Position numbers and translations under genes: made by a program. Below the pieces are notes generated by a model. It was not told the DNA's origin, made no database searches, and saw only the letters and a list, made by a program, of their open reading frames with translations. 46,251 nt of DNA from Microcoleus sp. LEGE 07076 (lineage in GTDB: Bacteria > Cyanobacteriota > Cyanobacteriia > Cyanobacteriales > Microcoleaceae): positions 1 to 46,251 of the forward strand of contig NZ_JADEWV010000028.1 of the NCBI RefSeq assembly GCF_015207455.1. The letters run 5' to 3'. Positions 8,624-16,808 of this stretch are shown here, piece by piece. Each line of letters opens with the position of its first letter. Positions within the stretch are counted from its first letter, which is position 1.

Positions 8624-10879
8624 TTATGCCAGAGACTTTGGTTTAAAATTACGCAAGCGCAAAGCATTAGTAAGTACGGAAACTGAACTAAAAGCCATTG
8701 CTGCACCGGCGATAATTGGACTTAGCAGCCAGCCTAAAATCGGGTACAGAACGCCCGCTGCGATCGGAATTCCAGCGATGTTGTAAATAAAGGCAAAAAA
8801 CAGATTTTCGCGGATGTTCCGCATGGTGGCGCGCGAAAGTTGAATTGCTGTAACTATGCCTTGCAAGTCTCCAGAAATTAGAGTAATATCGCTAGCTGCG
8901 ATCGCAATATCAGTCCCTGTGCCGATCGCAATTCCCACGTCAGAAGCGGCCAAAGCCGGTGCATCGTTGATCCCGTCTCCCACCATCGCGACAATTTTCC
9001 CTTCCCCTTGCAGGGCTTGGATTTTAGCTGCTTTTTGGTCTGGTCTAACTTCCGCAAAAACGCGATCGATACCAACGGATCGGGCGATCGACTCCGCAGT
9101 CGATCGGTTGTCCCCAGTCAGCATCGCCACCTCCAAACCCAGTTTTTGCAGCGCTTTCACCGCCTGCGCTGACGACGGTTTTAGAGCATCAGCAACGCCC
9201 AGAATTGCCTCTATTTTGCCCTCAGATGCCATCCAAACCACCGTTTTGCTATCACCTTCCAAAGCTTTCGCGCGCAGTTCCAGATATTCAGTATCGCAGC
9301 CTAATTCCTGCATCCACCTCAGCGTTCCCAGGGCGATCGACTTTCTGGCTACAATCCCCCGCACGCCACTTCCGGCAACGGCATCAAAATCCCGAACATC
9401 TGTTAAACTGACCTCTTGCGATCGAGCGTATCTAACAACAGCTTCTGCCAAAGGATGCTCCGAATTTCGCTCTACAGACGCAGCCAATTGCAGCAACTTT
9501 AACTCATTGCTATTCTCCGTTCCTTTAATTGTGACAAAATCAGTAACAGTCGGCTTGCCTTCCGTGAGAGTTCCCGTTTTATCTAACACAATAACTTGAA
9601 TTTTATGAGCCAACTCTAAACTTTCGGCTCCTTTAATTAAAATCCCATTTTCTGCACCTTTTCCAGTGCCAACCATCACAGCAGTCGGAGTCGCCAAACC
9701 CAAAGCACAAGGACAAGCAATAATCAGCACCTCCACCATTGTAATCGTTGCCAAAGTAAAGTTTCCCGTCGCATTAAACCAGACTACAAAAGTAGCTAAA
9801 GCGACCGCAATTACAGCCGGAACAAACCAACCAGTCACCTCGTCTGCCAACTTTTGAATAGGTGCCTTTGACCCCTGGGCATCCTGCACCATCTTGACAA
9901 TTTGAGCTAAGAATGTATCCTTGCCAATCTTAGTAGTGCGAAACTTAAAGCTGCCCGTTTTGTTAATTGTCGAGCCGATAACATCGTCACCAACTTGCTT
10001 TTTGACGGGCAAACTTTCCCCCGTTACCATTGCTTCATCTATGGTTGAATAGCCTTCAATTACCTCTCCGTCTACGGGAATTTGTTCGCCGGGCCGCACC
10101 TGGACGACATCGCCAATTTCCACTTGGGCGATCGCCACTTCCAACTCTTGCCCGTTGCGAACAATCCGAGCCGTTTTCGCTTGCAAACCCATCAGTTTCC
10201 GAATTGCCTCAGAAGTCTCTCCCTTCGCTCGATTTTCTAGAGTTTTACCCAACAAAATTAAGGCAATAACACTTGCCGCCACTTCATAATAAACACTCGG
10301 TATCAAACCCTTAGCTATGAAAAAACCAGGAAAAAACGTCACAAATACAGAATAGAAGTAAGCAGAACTTGTACCTAAAGCAATCAAAGTATCCATCGTC
10401 GCCAGTCGGCGTTTTAAGGCTTTCCAAGCTCCCGTATAAAATGAGTTGGCACACCAGAATTGTACTGGTGCTGTCAGCACTAATTGTAGCCAAAAATTGT
10501 GCAACCAGCCAGGAATAAATGGCAAATGTAAGCCAGTCATAGCGGGAATCGAACCCACAAATAATATGATGCTAATAGTCCCTGCTACGTATAGTTTTCG
10601 CTGCAAAAGCTGAGATTTAGCTTGGCGATTTTTTCGTTCGCTATCATCCTCTGTCACCGCCATTTCTGGAAGTGGAAAAGCTTCATATCCCGCAGCATCA
10701 ACAGCTTCTTCAATTGTTGATACACTGGTTTTCTGAGAGTCGTATTGAATGCTTGCTTGTTCCATGCCAAAATTGACATGACACTCAGTTACGCCGGGAA
10801 CAGACTGAATTGCTTGTTCGATAGAGGAAGCACAAGAAGCACAACTCATGCCCCGCAATTTAAGTGTGAGATTGTCCAT
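8624..10879 (-). CDS. copA: Copper-translocating P1B-type ATPase CopA
   Basis: A 751-residue heavy-metal ATPase. The N-terminal HMA domain has GMSCASC (residues 9-15). The transmembrane metal site is CPCALG (Cys389-Pro-Cys391). The phosphorylation site is [11 protein letters not shown] (Asp433), followed by the SEHPLAEAV histidine-proline motif and [10 protein letters not shown] hinge. The CPC plus one CxxC domain fits Cu(I) export (P1B-1). It is upstream of the cupredoxin gene, in the same operon. A copy of the ATTTCAT direct-repeat box lies about 155 nt before its start (11034-11051). Cyanobacteria have two such pumps (CtaA and PacS types), and sequence alone does not say which membrane this one serves. 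Confidence 0.95.
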   Translation of the reverse strand: MDNLTLKLRGMSCASCASSIEQAIQSVPGVTECHVNFGMEQASIQYDSQKTSVSTIEEAVDAAGYEAFPLPEMAVTEDDSERKNRQAKSQLLQRKLYVAGTISIILFVGSIPAMTGLHLPFIPGWLHNFWLQLVLTAPVQFWCANSFYTGAWKALKRRLATMDTLIALGTSSAYFYSVFVTFFPGFFIAKGLIPSVYYEVAASVIALILLGKTLENRAKGETSEAIRKLMGLQAKTARIVRNGQELEVAIAQVEIGDVVQVRPGEQIPVDGEVIEGYSTIDEAMVTGESLPVKKQVGDDVIGSTINKTGSFKFRTTKIGKDTFLAQIVKMVQDAQGSKAPIQKLADEVTGWFVPAVIAVALATFVVWFNATGNFTLATITMVEVLIIACPCALGLATPTAVMVGTGKGAENGILIKGAESLELAHKIQVIVLDKTGTLTEGKPTVTDFVTIKGTENSNELKLLQLAASVERNSEHPLAEAVVRYARSQEVSLTDVRDFDAVAGSGVRGIVARKSIALGTLRWMQELGCDTEYLELRAKALEGDSKTVVWMASEGKIEAILGVADALKPSSAQAVKALQKLGLEVAMLTGDNRSTAESIARSVGIDRVFAEVRPDQKAAKIQALQGEGKIVAMVGDGINDAPALAASDVGIAIGTGTDIAIAASDITLISGDLQGIVTAIQLSRATMRNIRENLFFAFIYNIAGIPIAAGVLYPILGWLLSPIIAGAAMAFSSVSVLTNALRLRNFKPKSLA

Positions 10880-11033
10880 AGGGGTTACTCCTAAACTAAA
10901 TAAGAGTGGAGGTTGCCAAGGTATTTAGTAATTGGCATAACCTACTTGACCAATTACATAGGAGAATTGCTCTCTAAATGAGTAGTGCGGTGGCTGGACG
11001 CTACATTTGTAATATTCAGCATTTCACCCTAAG

Positions 11034-11051
11034 ATGAAATTAGGATGAAAT
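11034..11051 (-). promoter_or_regulatory. Copper-regulon box 1 (upstream of copA)
   Basis: Read on the minus strand this is ATTTCATCCTAATTTCAT, two ATTTCAT half-sites 11 bp apart, the spacing of tandem OmpR-family regulator sites. It lies between the atx1 stop and the copA start, oriented toward copA. Matching copies are at 11494, 12758, 16601 and 26237. Confidence 0.8.
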
Positions 11052-11095
11052 AGCTGTATTGCTAAAGTTAGAAACCGCTGACGTTTGTCTTAACA

Positions 11096-11290
11096 TTAAT
11101 CGACTGGATAACCAGCAGATGCGATCGCTTTTCTAACCTCACTTTCCGATTTAGCGGTTTGAACCGTGACCGCTTTTGTCTTGAGATCCACCTCAACAGT
11201 GGCGTCTGAGTCCACTGTTTGGACTGCTTTTGTGATTGTAGTCGCACAAGCAGAACAAGCCATTTTGGGAACTTTTAATTGTAGAGTCAT
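11096..11290 (-). CDS. atx1: Atx1-like copper chaperone (HMA domain)
   Basis: A 64-residue single HMA domain with the ferredoxin-like beta-alpha-beta-beta-alpha-beta pattern and the metal site MACSAC (Cys12 and Cys15). Cyanobacterial Atx1 delivers Cu(I) in the cytosol to CopA-type ATPases, and copA lies just downstream on the same strand. The loop lacks the more common Gly-Met-Thr. The ~200 bp between this gene and the DUF305 gene holds a GAGATTTGAGATTT repeat and box 2; no other gene is visible there. Confidence 0.9.
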   Translation of the reverse strand: MTLQLKVPKMACSACATTITKAVQTVDSDATVEVDLKTKAVTVQTAKSESEVRKAIASAGYPVD

Positions 11291-11493
11291 AATTTAAACC
11301 TCAGCAGAAACTACTCTGCTCAATAAATGAATTAACTTCATTGTAAACTCTCCTGCTTACAGGAGAGTCAAGTCAAATTGAGATTTGAGATTTGAGATTT
11401 ATACCGATTCTACTTGTAGGGTAAGCATTGCACGCCTTACGTATTTATTTAAATGATGGCTAAGTAATAATTATTTACAAATCTGAATCAAAA

Positions 11494-11511
11494 ATTTCAT
11501 CCTAATTTCAT
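11494..11511 (+). promoter_or_regulatory. Copper-regulon box 2 (upstream of DUF305 gene)
   Basis: Perfect ATTTCATCCTAATTTCAT, ending 54 nt before the ATG of the CopM-like gene. This is the position expected for an activator bound next to the -35 region. Confidence 0.85.
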
Positions 11512-11565
11512 TTATATGTGAAAACATCAAGATAAATGGTAGTTTTAAGAATCTAACTAAAGTCT

Positions 11566-12276
11566 ATGAAATCAATCTCATTACAAACAGGCTTTGCAGT
11601 GCTGACATTAACCGCCCTCACCAGCGGCGTGCTAGTAGCTTGTTCAAAAGCTCCTTCCAGCGAAACCCAAGCGCCAAATATTACGGCAGCAACCCCTGCT
11701 AGCAGCCAGCAAAATATGGCACAAGGTGGCGGCATGGGTGGGATGAATCATGGCATGGATCATAGTATGTCTATGGATTTAGGCCCGGCTGATGCCGACT
11801 ATGATTTGCGATTTATTGATGGCATGAAAGTACACCATCAAGGTGCTGTAAACATGGCTAAAGAGGTGCTGGCAAAATCCAAACGTCCTGAAATGAAAAA
11901 ACTGGCTACTAATATAATTGCCGCTCAAAACCGCGAAATTAATCAAATGACAGAGTGGCGAAAAACTTGGTATCCCAAAGCCAGCAGTACGCCAATGGCT
12001 TATCACGGTAAAATGGGTCACATGATGGCAATGACTCCAGAACAGATGCAAAGCATGATGATGAGCATGGATTTAGGTGCTGGTGACGACCAATTTGATT
12101 TGCGGTTTCTGAATGCCATGATTCCCCACCACGAAGGAGCTTTGGTGATGGCCGAAGATGCTTTAAAAAAATCGAAGCAGCCAGAAATGAAAAAATTATC
12201 TCAACAAATTTTGACTTCACAAAAGCAAGAAATTGAGCAAATGAAAGAGTGGCGCAAAGCCTGGTACAAACAGTAA
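11566..12276 (+). CDS. copM: CopM-like lipoprotein with two DUF305 domains
   Basis: A 236-residue exported protein. The N-terminus ends in a lipobox-like LVAC (Cys26). Two DUF305 four-helix units follow, each with DLRFxxxMxxHHxGA (DLRFIDGMKVHHQGA, then DLRFLNAMIPHHEGA), and a Met/His-rich stretch (GGGMGGMNHGMDHSMSM) precedes the first. Met and His side chains in this family bind Cu(I) outside the cytoplasm; Synechocystis CopM is the reference. Box 2 sits just upstream, so copper induction is likely. A decayed copy of the last ~24 codons follows at 12348. Confidence 0.88.
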   Translation: MKSISLQTGFAVLTLTALTSGVLVACSKAPSSETQAPNITAATPASSQQNMAQGGGMGGMNHGMDHSMSMDLGPADADYDLRFIDGMKVHHQGAVNMAKEVLAKSKRPEMKKLATNIIAAQNREINQMTEWRKTWYPKASSTPMAYHGKMGHMMAMTPEQMQSMMMSMDLGAGDDQFDLRFLNAMIPHHEGALVMAEDALKKSKQPEMKKLSQQILTSQKQEIEQMKEWRKAWYKQ

Positions 12277-12347
12277 TTTAGCATCACAAATAAAATGTGA
12301 GATAAAGCTACAATATCAGTGACATAAGTCACAGTAGGTCAAGAGTT

Positions 12348-12418
12348 CAGGAAATACTTGCTTCACAAAGACAAGGAATTGAGGACATGAAAAAGTGGCA
12401 GCAAGCTAGCTATCAAGA
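12348..12418 (+). pseudogene. Relic of a second DUF305 gene 3' end
   Basis: The frame beginning at 12348 reads QEILASQRQGIEDMKKWQQ and then ASYQEG. It lines up with QQILTSQKQEIEQMKEWRK-AWYKQ, the last residues of the DUF305 protein upstream. There is no start, no upstream domain and no stop at the matching place. It is best explained as the tail of a tandem DUF305 duplicate whose body has been deleted. Confidence 0.7.
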
Positions 12419-12553
12419 AGGATATAGCTGTCAGCATTTTTCCGACTGCACAGCACTTTCATTTTTTTACGTGAGAATACTCTTGACAATTGAGAACGCA
12501 TCCGTCTAAAGTATGAAAGTCACTCAAAAGCTCTCATAACAGGGGAATAATTA

Positions 12554-12751
12554 ATGAGCTCGAACAGCTTGGAATTAAGCACTACTTATCTACCAAATTC
12601 AGTGTTAGAGCAGCTAGCGCTCGCATTGACAAAGGAAATGGAAGCGCCAGCAGAGAACGCTACACGAGTAAAAAAGTTACAGCGCCATCCCTTTTCATTA
12701 GGCACAACTTATCTGAACATTTTGGAATCGGGAGGGCATCTGGGTTGCTGA
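12554..12751 (+). CDS. Small hypothetical protein
   Basis: A 65-residue frame with ATG preceded by AGGGGAATAATTA, a plausible ribosome binding site, and by TTGACA at 12483. The product is soluble, with a helix around VLEQLALALTKEMEA. I do not recognise the family. It lies between the DUF305 relic and cusB, in a decayed stretch, and may be a chance frame; the ribosome binding site is the main reason to list it. Confidence 0.35.
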   Translation: MSSNSLELSTTYLPNSVLEQLALALTKEMEAPAENATRVKKLQRHPFSLGTTYLNILESGGHLGC

Positions 12752-12757
12752 GGTGAA

Positions 12758-12775
12758 ATTTCATCCGAATTTCAT
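12758..12775 (+). promoter_or_regulatory. Copper-regulon box 3 (upstream of cusB)
   Basis: ATTTCATCCGAATTTCAT, one base different from the consensus in the spacer. It ends 165 nt before the chosen cusB start. Confidence 0.75.
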
Positions 12776-12940
12776 TTGGCTGTACAAGACTAGGTTGAGG
12801 AGAGTAGTTTTAGCTCTTGGTCATTGCTTAGCGATCGCTTCTGGGAAAATTCTAATAAGTATACCCGCTGAATTCGGTTTACTTAGTTTGGCAAAGTACC
12901 AATCGCTAAACCTTTGGCACTCAACCGGATCTTAAGGAAA

Positions 12941-14893
12941 ATGCCAACGATGATATTTCACAAATATACTCAATCTCCTGCTATTATTAGCAGTTGTTCA
13001 GTAACTTTGTTCAGCCTGATTTTGCTAACTTCTCCCGCCCCTGTTTTAGCCCACGCGGGACACGGAGATGAATTTCACCAAAGTGGCGAAACAACCCAAA
13101 TTCCGGCTGCTATTTCTGTCGATGCTGAAACCTCGAAGCGAATCGGAATCAAAGTCGAGCCGGTGAAAGCTCAGCGGTTGTCTGTCGGGATTAAAACTAC
13201 CGGACAAATTGAAACTCTGCCAAATCAAAAAGTAGAAGTTCGGGCTCCCGTTAGTGGGACTGTGGTTGAGTTGCTCGTCAAACCGGGGGACAAAGTATCA
13301 AAAGGTCAACCTGTTGTTGTTTTATCGAGTTCGGAATTAGGCCAATTGCGGGTTGAGTCTCTGTCGAAACGAGCCGAAGCTGAAGGCGATTTGCAGCAGG
13401 CGCAGGCTGACTTTAGGTTAGCTGGAGAAAATTACGATCGCCAACTGCAAATATCAGACGCAGAAATCACCCAAGCCAAAACTCAACTGACAGCAGCAAC
13501 TCAGCAATACCAGCGAGAGCAAGAATTAGTAAACAAGCGTTCGGTTGTGAAAGTTAGTAAAGAAAACTATCAACGTCAAGTTGAAATAGCGCAAGCGGAA
13601 ATAGCGCAAGCCGAAACAGAATTAACTGTTGCCAAAGAACAGCTCGATCGCGACAAAGAATTAGTGGCCGCAGGGGCGATCGCGCGGCGGACAATGCTGG
13701 AATCGCAAGCCCACTTCGCCCAAGCAAAAGCCGCTGTTGCTAAGGCAAAAAGCCGTCCCGAAGTTATCAAAGCCGAAACCGAAATTAAACAAGCCGAAGT
13801 AGACCTCCCGATGCGCGAATTGCGCGATTCTCAAGGCAGAGTTGCCGAAGCGAAAGCTCTACTCACCAAAGCTTTGAGCCGCCGGGAAGTGCTAGAAGCA
13901 GAGGCCCAATTAAAACGCGCTAAATCTGCGGTAGAAGTAGCTCAGTCCCGAATTAACCTCAGCAATTCAGCTTATCAAGCGCGCCTGCAACAACTGGGAA
14001 TTACCGCTAACGATCGAGGGCTTGTTACCATTGTCGCTCCGATTTCCGGCACTGTTGCCGATCGCGAAATCACTCCAGGCGAATCAGTCAACTCGGCTGA
14101 AAAACCGCTGATGAGCATATTAAACGATAGCAGGGTTTTTGCCACAGCAAATATTTACGAAAAAGATTTAAATCAGATAAAGATTGGTCAGGTAGTCAGG
14201 GTTAAAATTACAAGTTTGCCCGATCGCACTTTTACGGGAAAAGTTAGCTTCATTGGGTCGATTGTAGGAGAAGAAACGCGGGTAGTTCCAGTGAAAGCCG
14301 AACTCAATAACTCTGAAGGAGAGTTAAAGCCGGGGATGTTTGTAGAGTTGGATATCTTAACTGACAAAACAGCAACAGATGTTTTGGCAATTCCGGCTGC
14401 TGCTTTAGTTGAAGCCAACGGCAAAAAAATGGTTTACATTCAAAATGGCAATGCCTTTCAGTCAGTTGAAGTTGAAGTTGGTCAAACTTCTGGGGATTTA
14501 GTAGAAATTAAAAGCGGTTTGTTTGAGGGAGATGCGATTGTTACGCAGCGCGCACCTCAACTTTATGCTCAATCTTTGCGGGGCGGCAGTAAACACTCAA
14601 AAACTGAGGACAAGAAGGAAGTAACTCCCAAAGTAACAGAGGTTAATTTGAATAATTTACCAGTTCCTTTGTGGGCGGGAATTGGGGGAGGAATTGCGAT
14701 CGCATCCCTAACTTTTGCCGCCGGTGCCTTCTGGGGAAATCGGCGCAAATTACCAACTATAGCAGCGGATTCTAAAAACAATGCTTTTTCCGTCTCCTCC
14801 GCAGCACTAAATGCGAGTACAGTAGATGAATTGCCGCATGATGACAACCACCGCGTTAAAAATCAGGAGGCAGAAGTCAAGATTTCAAAGTAA
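12941..14893 (+). CDS. cusB: RND efflux periplasmic adaptor (CusB/CzcB type)
   Basis: A 650-residue membrane-fusion protein linking an RND pump to an outer-membrane channel. It has a signal sequence ending near APVLAHA, a HAGHG motif, a lipoyl-like half domain (VRAPVSGTVVELLVKPGDKV), and a very long Ala/Gln/Glu-rich coiled-coil hairpin (about residues 130-330). The second lipoyl half (VAPISGTVADREITPGE) and beta-barrel follow. The C-terminus carries an extra membrane-like segment, LWAGIGGGIAIASLTFAAGA, not usual for adaptors. A TTG at 12914 and an ATG at 12950 are alternative starts; AAGGA upstream suits 12941 or 12950. Box 3 suggests copper control. The pump gene is 1.9 kb downstream, separated by an unrelated minus-strand cassette. 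Confidence 0.88.
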   Translation: MPTMIFHKYTQSPAIISSCSVTLFSLILLTSPAPVLAHAGHGDEFHQSGETTQIPAAISVDAETSKRIGIKVEPVKAQRLSVGIKTTGQIETLPNQKVEVRAPVSGTVVELLVKPGDKVSKGQPVVVLSSSELGQLRVESLSKRAEAEGDLQQAQADFRLAGENYDRQLQISDAEITQAKTQLTAATQQYQREQELVNKRSVVKVSKENYQRQVEIAQAEIAQAETELTVAKEQLDRDKELVAAGAIARRTMLESQAHFAQAKAAVAKAKSRPEVIKAETEIKQAEVDLPMRELRDSQGRVAEAKALLTKALSRREVLEAEAQLKRAKSAVEVAQSRINLSNSAYQARLQQLGITANDRGLVTIVAPISGTVADREITPGESVNSAEKPLMSILNDSRVFATANIYEKDLNQIKIGQVVRVKITSLPDRTFTGKVSFIGSIVGEETRVVPVKAELNNSEGELKPGMFVELDILTDKTATDVLAIPAAALVEANGKKMVYIQNGNAFQSVEVEVGQTSGDLVEIKSGLFEGDAIVTQRAPQLYAQSLRGGSKHSKTEDKKEVTPKVTEVNLNNLPVPLWAGIGGGIAIASLTFAAGAFWGNRRKLPTIAADSKNNAFSVSSAALNASTVDELPHDDNHRVKNQEAEVKISK

Positions 14894-14934
14894 AATTTTT
14901 GTTTAATCGAGCACTTATAACTACATGAAATGAC

Positions 14935-15450
14935 TTAAAAAGGGGGAATAGCAGATGGTAAACCAACTCGCATAAATAAACGTGAAAATGCCTGAGAAAA
15001 GTGATCTAGGTAGGGAGATTTTAACCGCCAGCGATCGTTTAAATTACTAGCGTGTTTCAACACATATTCGTAAGGCAAGGTTTGGATATCTCTAAAATCT
15101 ACAACCAGTGCTTCTTTATTATTATCTGGGTTCGTTGGTGATGCCAGCAGGTGCAAACCTTCTATTCTCCCTCTTAAAACTTCATTCCATTTTCCTTTTT
15201 TCTTAAATGCTTCGTTGTTTTCCTCAAATTCTGAAATATGGTAAATTGCACACAGCACTACCTGAGCTACTTTTTTATTGTCCAAATCGCAGCTTTGGGT
15301 TAGAATAATTAAATCTACTTCATTAATTTCTATTTGTACGTTTTGAATTTCACTATTTTTGCCAAAACTTGTTGGGTCAAATACTGGTCTTGGTACGAGA
15401 CACCCAGGCAGGTAATCACCTTGCCTGAGAGTGGATTCATTTATCTGCAC
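14935..15450 (-). CDS. Hypothetical protein, third gene of TIGR04255 cassette
   Basis: A 171-residue soluble protein starting at GTG, 15 nt after the stop of the 97-residue gene. It contains LRQGDYLPGCLVPRP near the start, VDLIILTQSCDLDNKKV in the middle and a C-terminal RLFMRVGLP. The Gln-Ser-Cys-Asp element is the most distinctive piece and could be a functional site, but I do not recognise an assigned function. It is the last gene of a minus-strand operon with the TIGR04255 pseudogene and the 97-residue gene. Confidence 0.7.
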   Translation of the reverse strand: MQINESTLRQGDYLPGCLVPRPVFDPTSFGKNSEIQNVQIEINEVDLIILTQSCDLDNKKVAQVVLCAIYHISEFEENNEAFKKKGKWNEVLRGRIEGLHLLASPTNPDNNKEALVVDFRDIQTLPYEYVLKHASNLNDRWRLKSPYLDHFSQAFSRLFMRVGLPSAIPPF

Positions 15451-15467
15451 CCAGAAAGGCTCTACGA

Positions 15468-15761
15468 TTATTCTTCATCGAAGATATACGGCAGAGGTTT
15501 TTTACGCCCTTTGAACTGAGCTCGCATGATTACTCGTTCCGATCGCTTTGGTGGTACTGGATTGTAGTCTATTTCGCCACAGCTTTCTAGAGTTTGTAAG
15601 TATTGTTTTACAACTGTTAAATTCTGCAATAATTGAGCGGTTAGTGCTGCAATTTCTCGTCCTTCAGGACTTTGTAATTGAGCTGTGGCTTTTGGCTCTA
15701 ACACCAGCAATCTTGGTGACGATAAAACGCCATTAGGACGTAGGGGGGTAATTGTAGCCAT
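15468..15761 (-). CDS. Hypothetical protein, second gene of TIGR04255 cassette
   Basis: A 97-residue protein with a helical centre (EIAALTAQLLQNLTVVKQYLQ) and a basic, Pro-rich C-terminal part ending FKGRKKPLPYIFDEE. Its ATG shares one base with the stop of the TIGR04255 frame (TAATG), so translation is coupled. Family not recognised. The coupling and position suggest that it works with the TIGR04255 product. Confidence 0.7.
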   Translation of the reverse strand: MATITPLRPNGVLSSPRLLVLEPKATAQLQSPEGREIAALTAQLLQNLTVVKQYLQTLESCGEIDYNPVPPKRSERVIMRAQFKGRKKPLPYIFDEE

Positions 15762-16498
15762 TAGTTAATCAACTCCCTTGTGTGTTCTGTAATACAAGCT
15801 TCAAAAGCTCTGTTTTTTTGTTCGTGCATTTGTTCTAAAATCTGCCAAAGCTCTATTTCATCAGAAGAAATATCTCCTTCCAGAAATAGATCTAAATCCA
15901 ATATTATAGAAACAAAATTAGGTGTGGGAGGTGGAACTATTGCTTGATTGATCACAAGCATTGTTCCCAAGTGTTCTTGTGGAATTTGTAGCTGCATAAA
16001 GTAGCCACTTAATCCTTGCGGCAAGTCAGGAGAAACTTCCGGAAATGTCCTCAAATACTCTTTTATATCGCCAATCGGCAAAGGAATATCTAGCCTGTTA
16101 ATATACCTGAGTGCTTAACGAACAATTGCTTCTGGATATGTCAGTGACTGATAGATATTCCACAGTCGCTTTGCTTCATCCCGAAAATTTTCCCAACAGT
16201 CGTAAGGGGCAAGCCAACTGAATGCGAAAGCATCTAAACGCAGTTGAAGAATCTGTTTTGGGTCGTCACCGGAGGCTCTATAGCCAATAGGAGACTGGCT
16301 TGCTGTTGCCCCAACACTAGCACCTGCCATCATTTGTCCCTGAAAAAGTAACACTTCTTCACACTGAGGATACTCAGCCTGAATGCTTGAGTACACCTGC
16401 GCCAAATTGTCAAGTTTAACTCCTGGTGGAAGTTTAACTTGTATATCAATTAAGGCTTCGGTGATTGGGGCGTGCGAGTAGTGTTTTGGTGCTTGCAT
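15761..16498 (-). pseudogene. TIGR04255 family gene with in-frame TAA
   Basis: The ATG at 16498 opens MQAPKHYSHAPITEALIDIQ, the typical start of the TIGR04255 family (sporadically distributed, about 250 residues, function unknown). The frame stops at TAA (16115-16117) after PEAIVR and continues without a shift as ALRYINRLDIPLPIG, then LRTFPEVSPDLPQGLSGYFM, to a normal end at 15761. A single TTA-to-TAA change would explain the stop (expected RLALRYINR). Without it the protein would be 245 residues, the usual family length. Alternatives are a sequencing error or translation as two pieces; a TTG at 16081 could restart the second half. Confidence 0.75.
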
Positions 16499-16600
16499 AA
16501 TAACTATTGTAAGCTGCTTTGTCAAAAAGAGCAACACTGGTTATATCATTTAAGATTTGAGATTTTAGATGACTTATTAATCAAGGTGGGAAGTCAAAAT

Positions 16601-16618
16601 ATTTCATCCTAATTTCAT
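16601..16618 (+). promoter_or_regulatory. Copper-regulon box 4 (upstream of RND relic and cusA)
   Basis: Perfect ATTTCATCCTAATTTCAT. It ends 64 nt before the vestigial RND start at 16683 and 190 nt before the intact cusA start. The short distance to the relic matches box 2 and box 5, so the box may originally have served the lost gene. Confidence 0.8.
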
Positions 16619-16682
16619 TTGAGGGTGTCAATCTAAATTGAATGGCTATTTAACCGTCAACTGTCAACTGTCAACTATTTAA

Positions 16683-16751
16683 ATGTTCAGCACAATTCTC
16701 AGATGGGTAATTAACCGCCGCTGGGTATCAGAAGTCAAGAGTTTGAAGTGA
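16683..16751 (+). pseudogene. Vestigial N-terminus of an RND transporter gene
   Basis: A 22-codon frame, MFSTILRWVINRRWVSEVK plus three residues, resembles the first 15 residues of the downstream pump (MLNSILKWSIAQRWL). Similarity ends after RRWV and a stop follows at 16749. It looks like the remnant of a second RND gene or a deletion scar. It is too short for certainty. Confidence 0.55.
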
Positions 16752-16808
16752 AAAATTGCTTCTTAACTGAGGCAAAATTTTAATAATTATAAATTCATTG
16801 TCTAAAAA

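Noticed and set aside
8605-8706. Longer N-terminus for the cupredoxin protein overlapping copA
   Set aside because: The ATG at 8604 has a GGAG site and a proper position after the copA stop; the extension would be coded inside copA without a ribosome binding site.
8856-9599. 247-codon plus-strand open frame
   Set aside because: Antisense to the P-type ATPase core; Ser/Ala/Pro-rich translation without domain or ribosome binding site.
12753-12935. 60-codon frame between the copper genes
   Set aside because: It covers copper box 3 and the promoter region of cusB and has no ribosome binding site or family resemblance.
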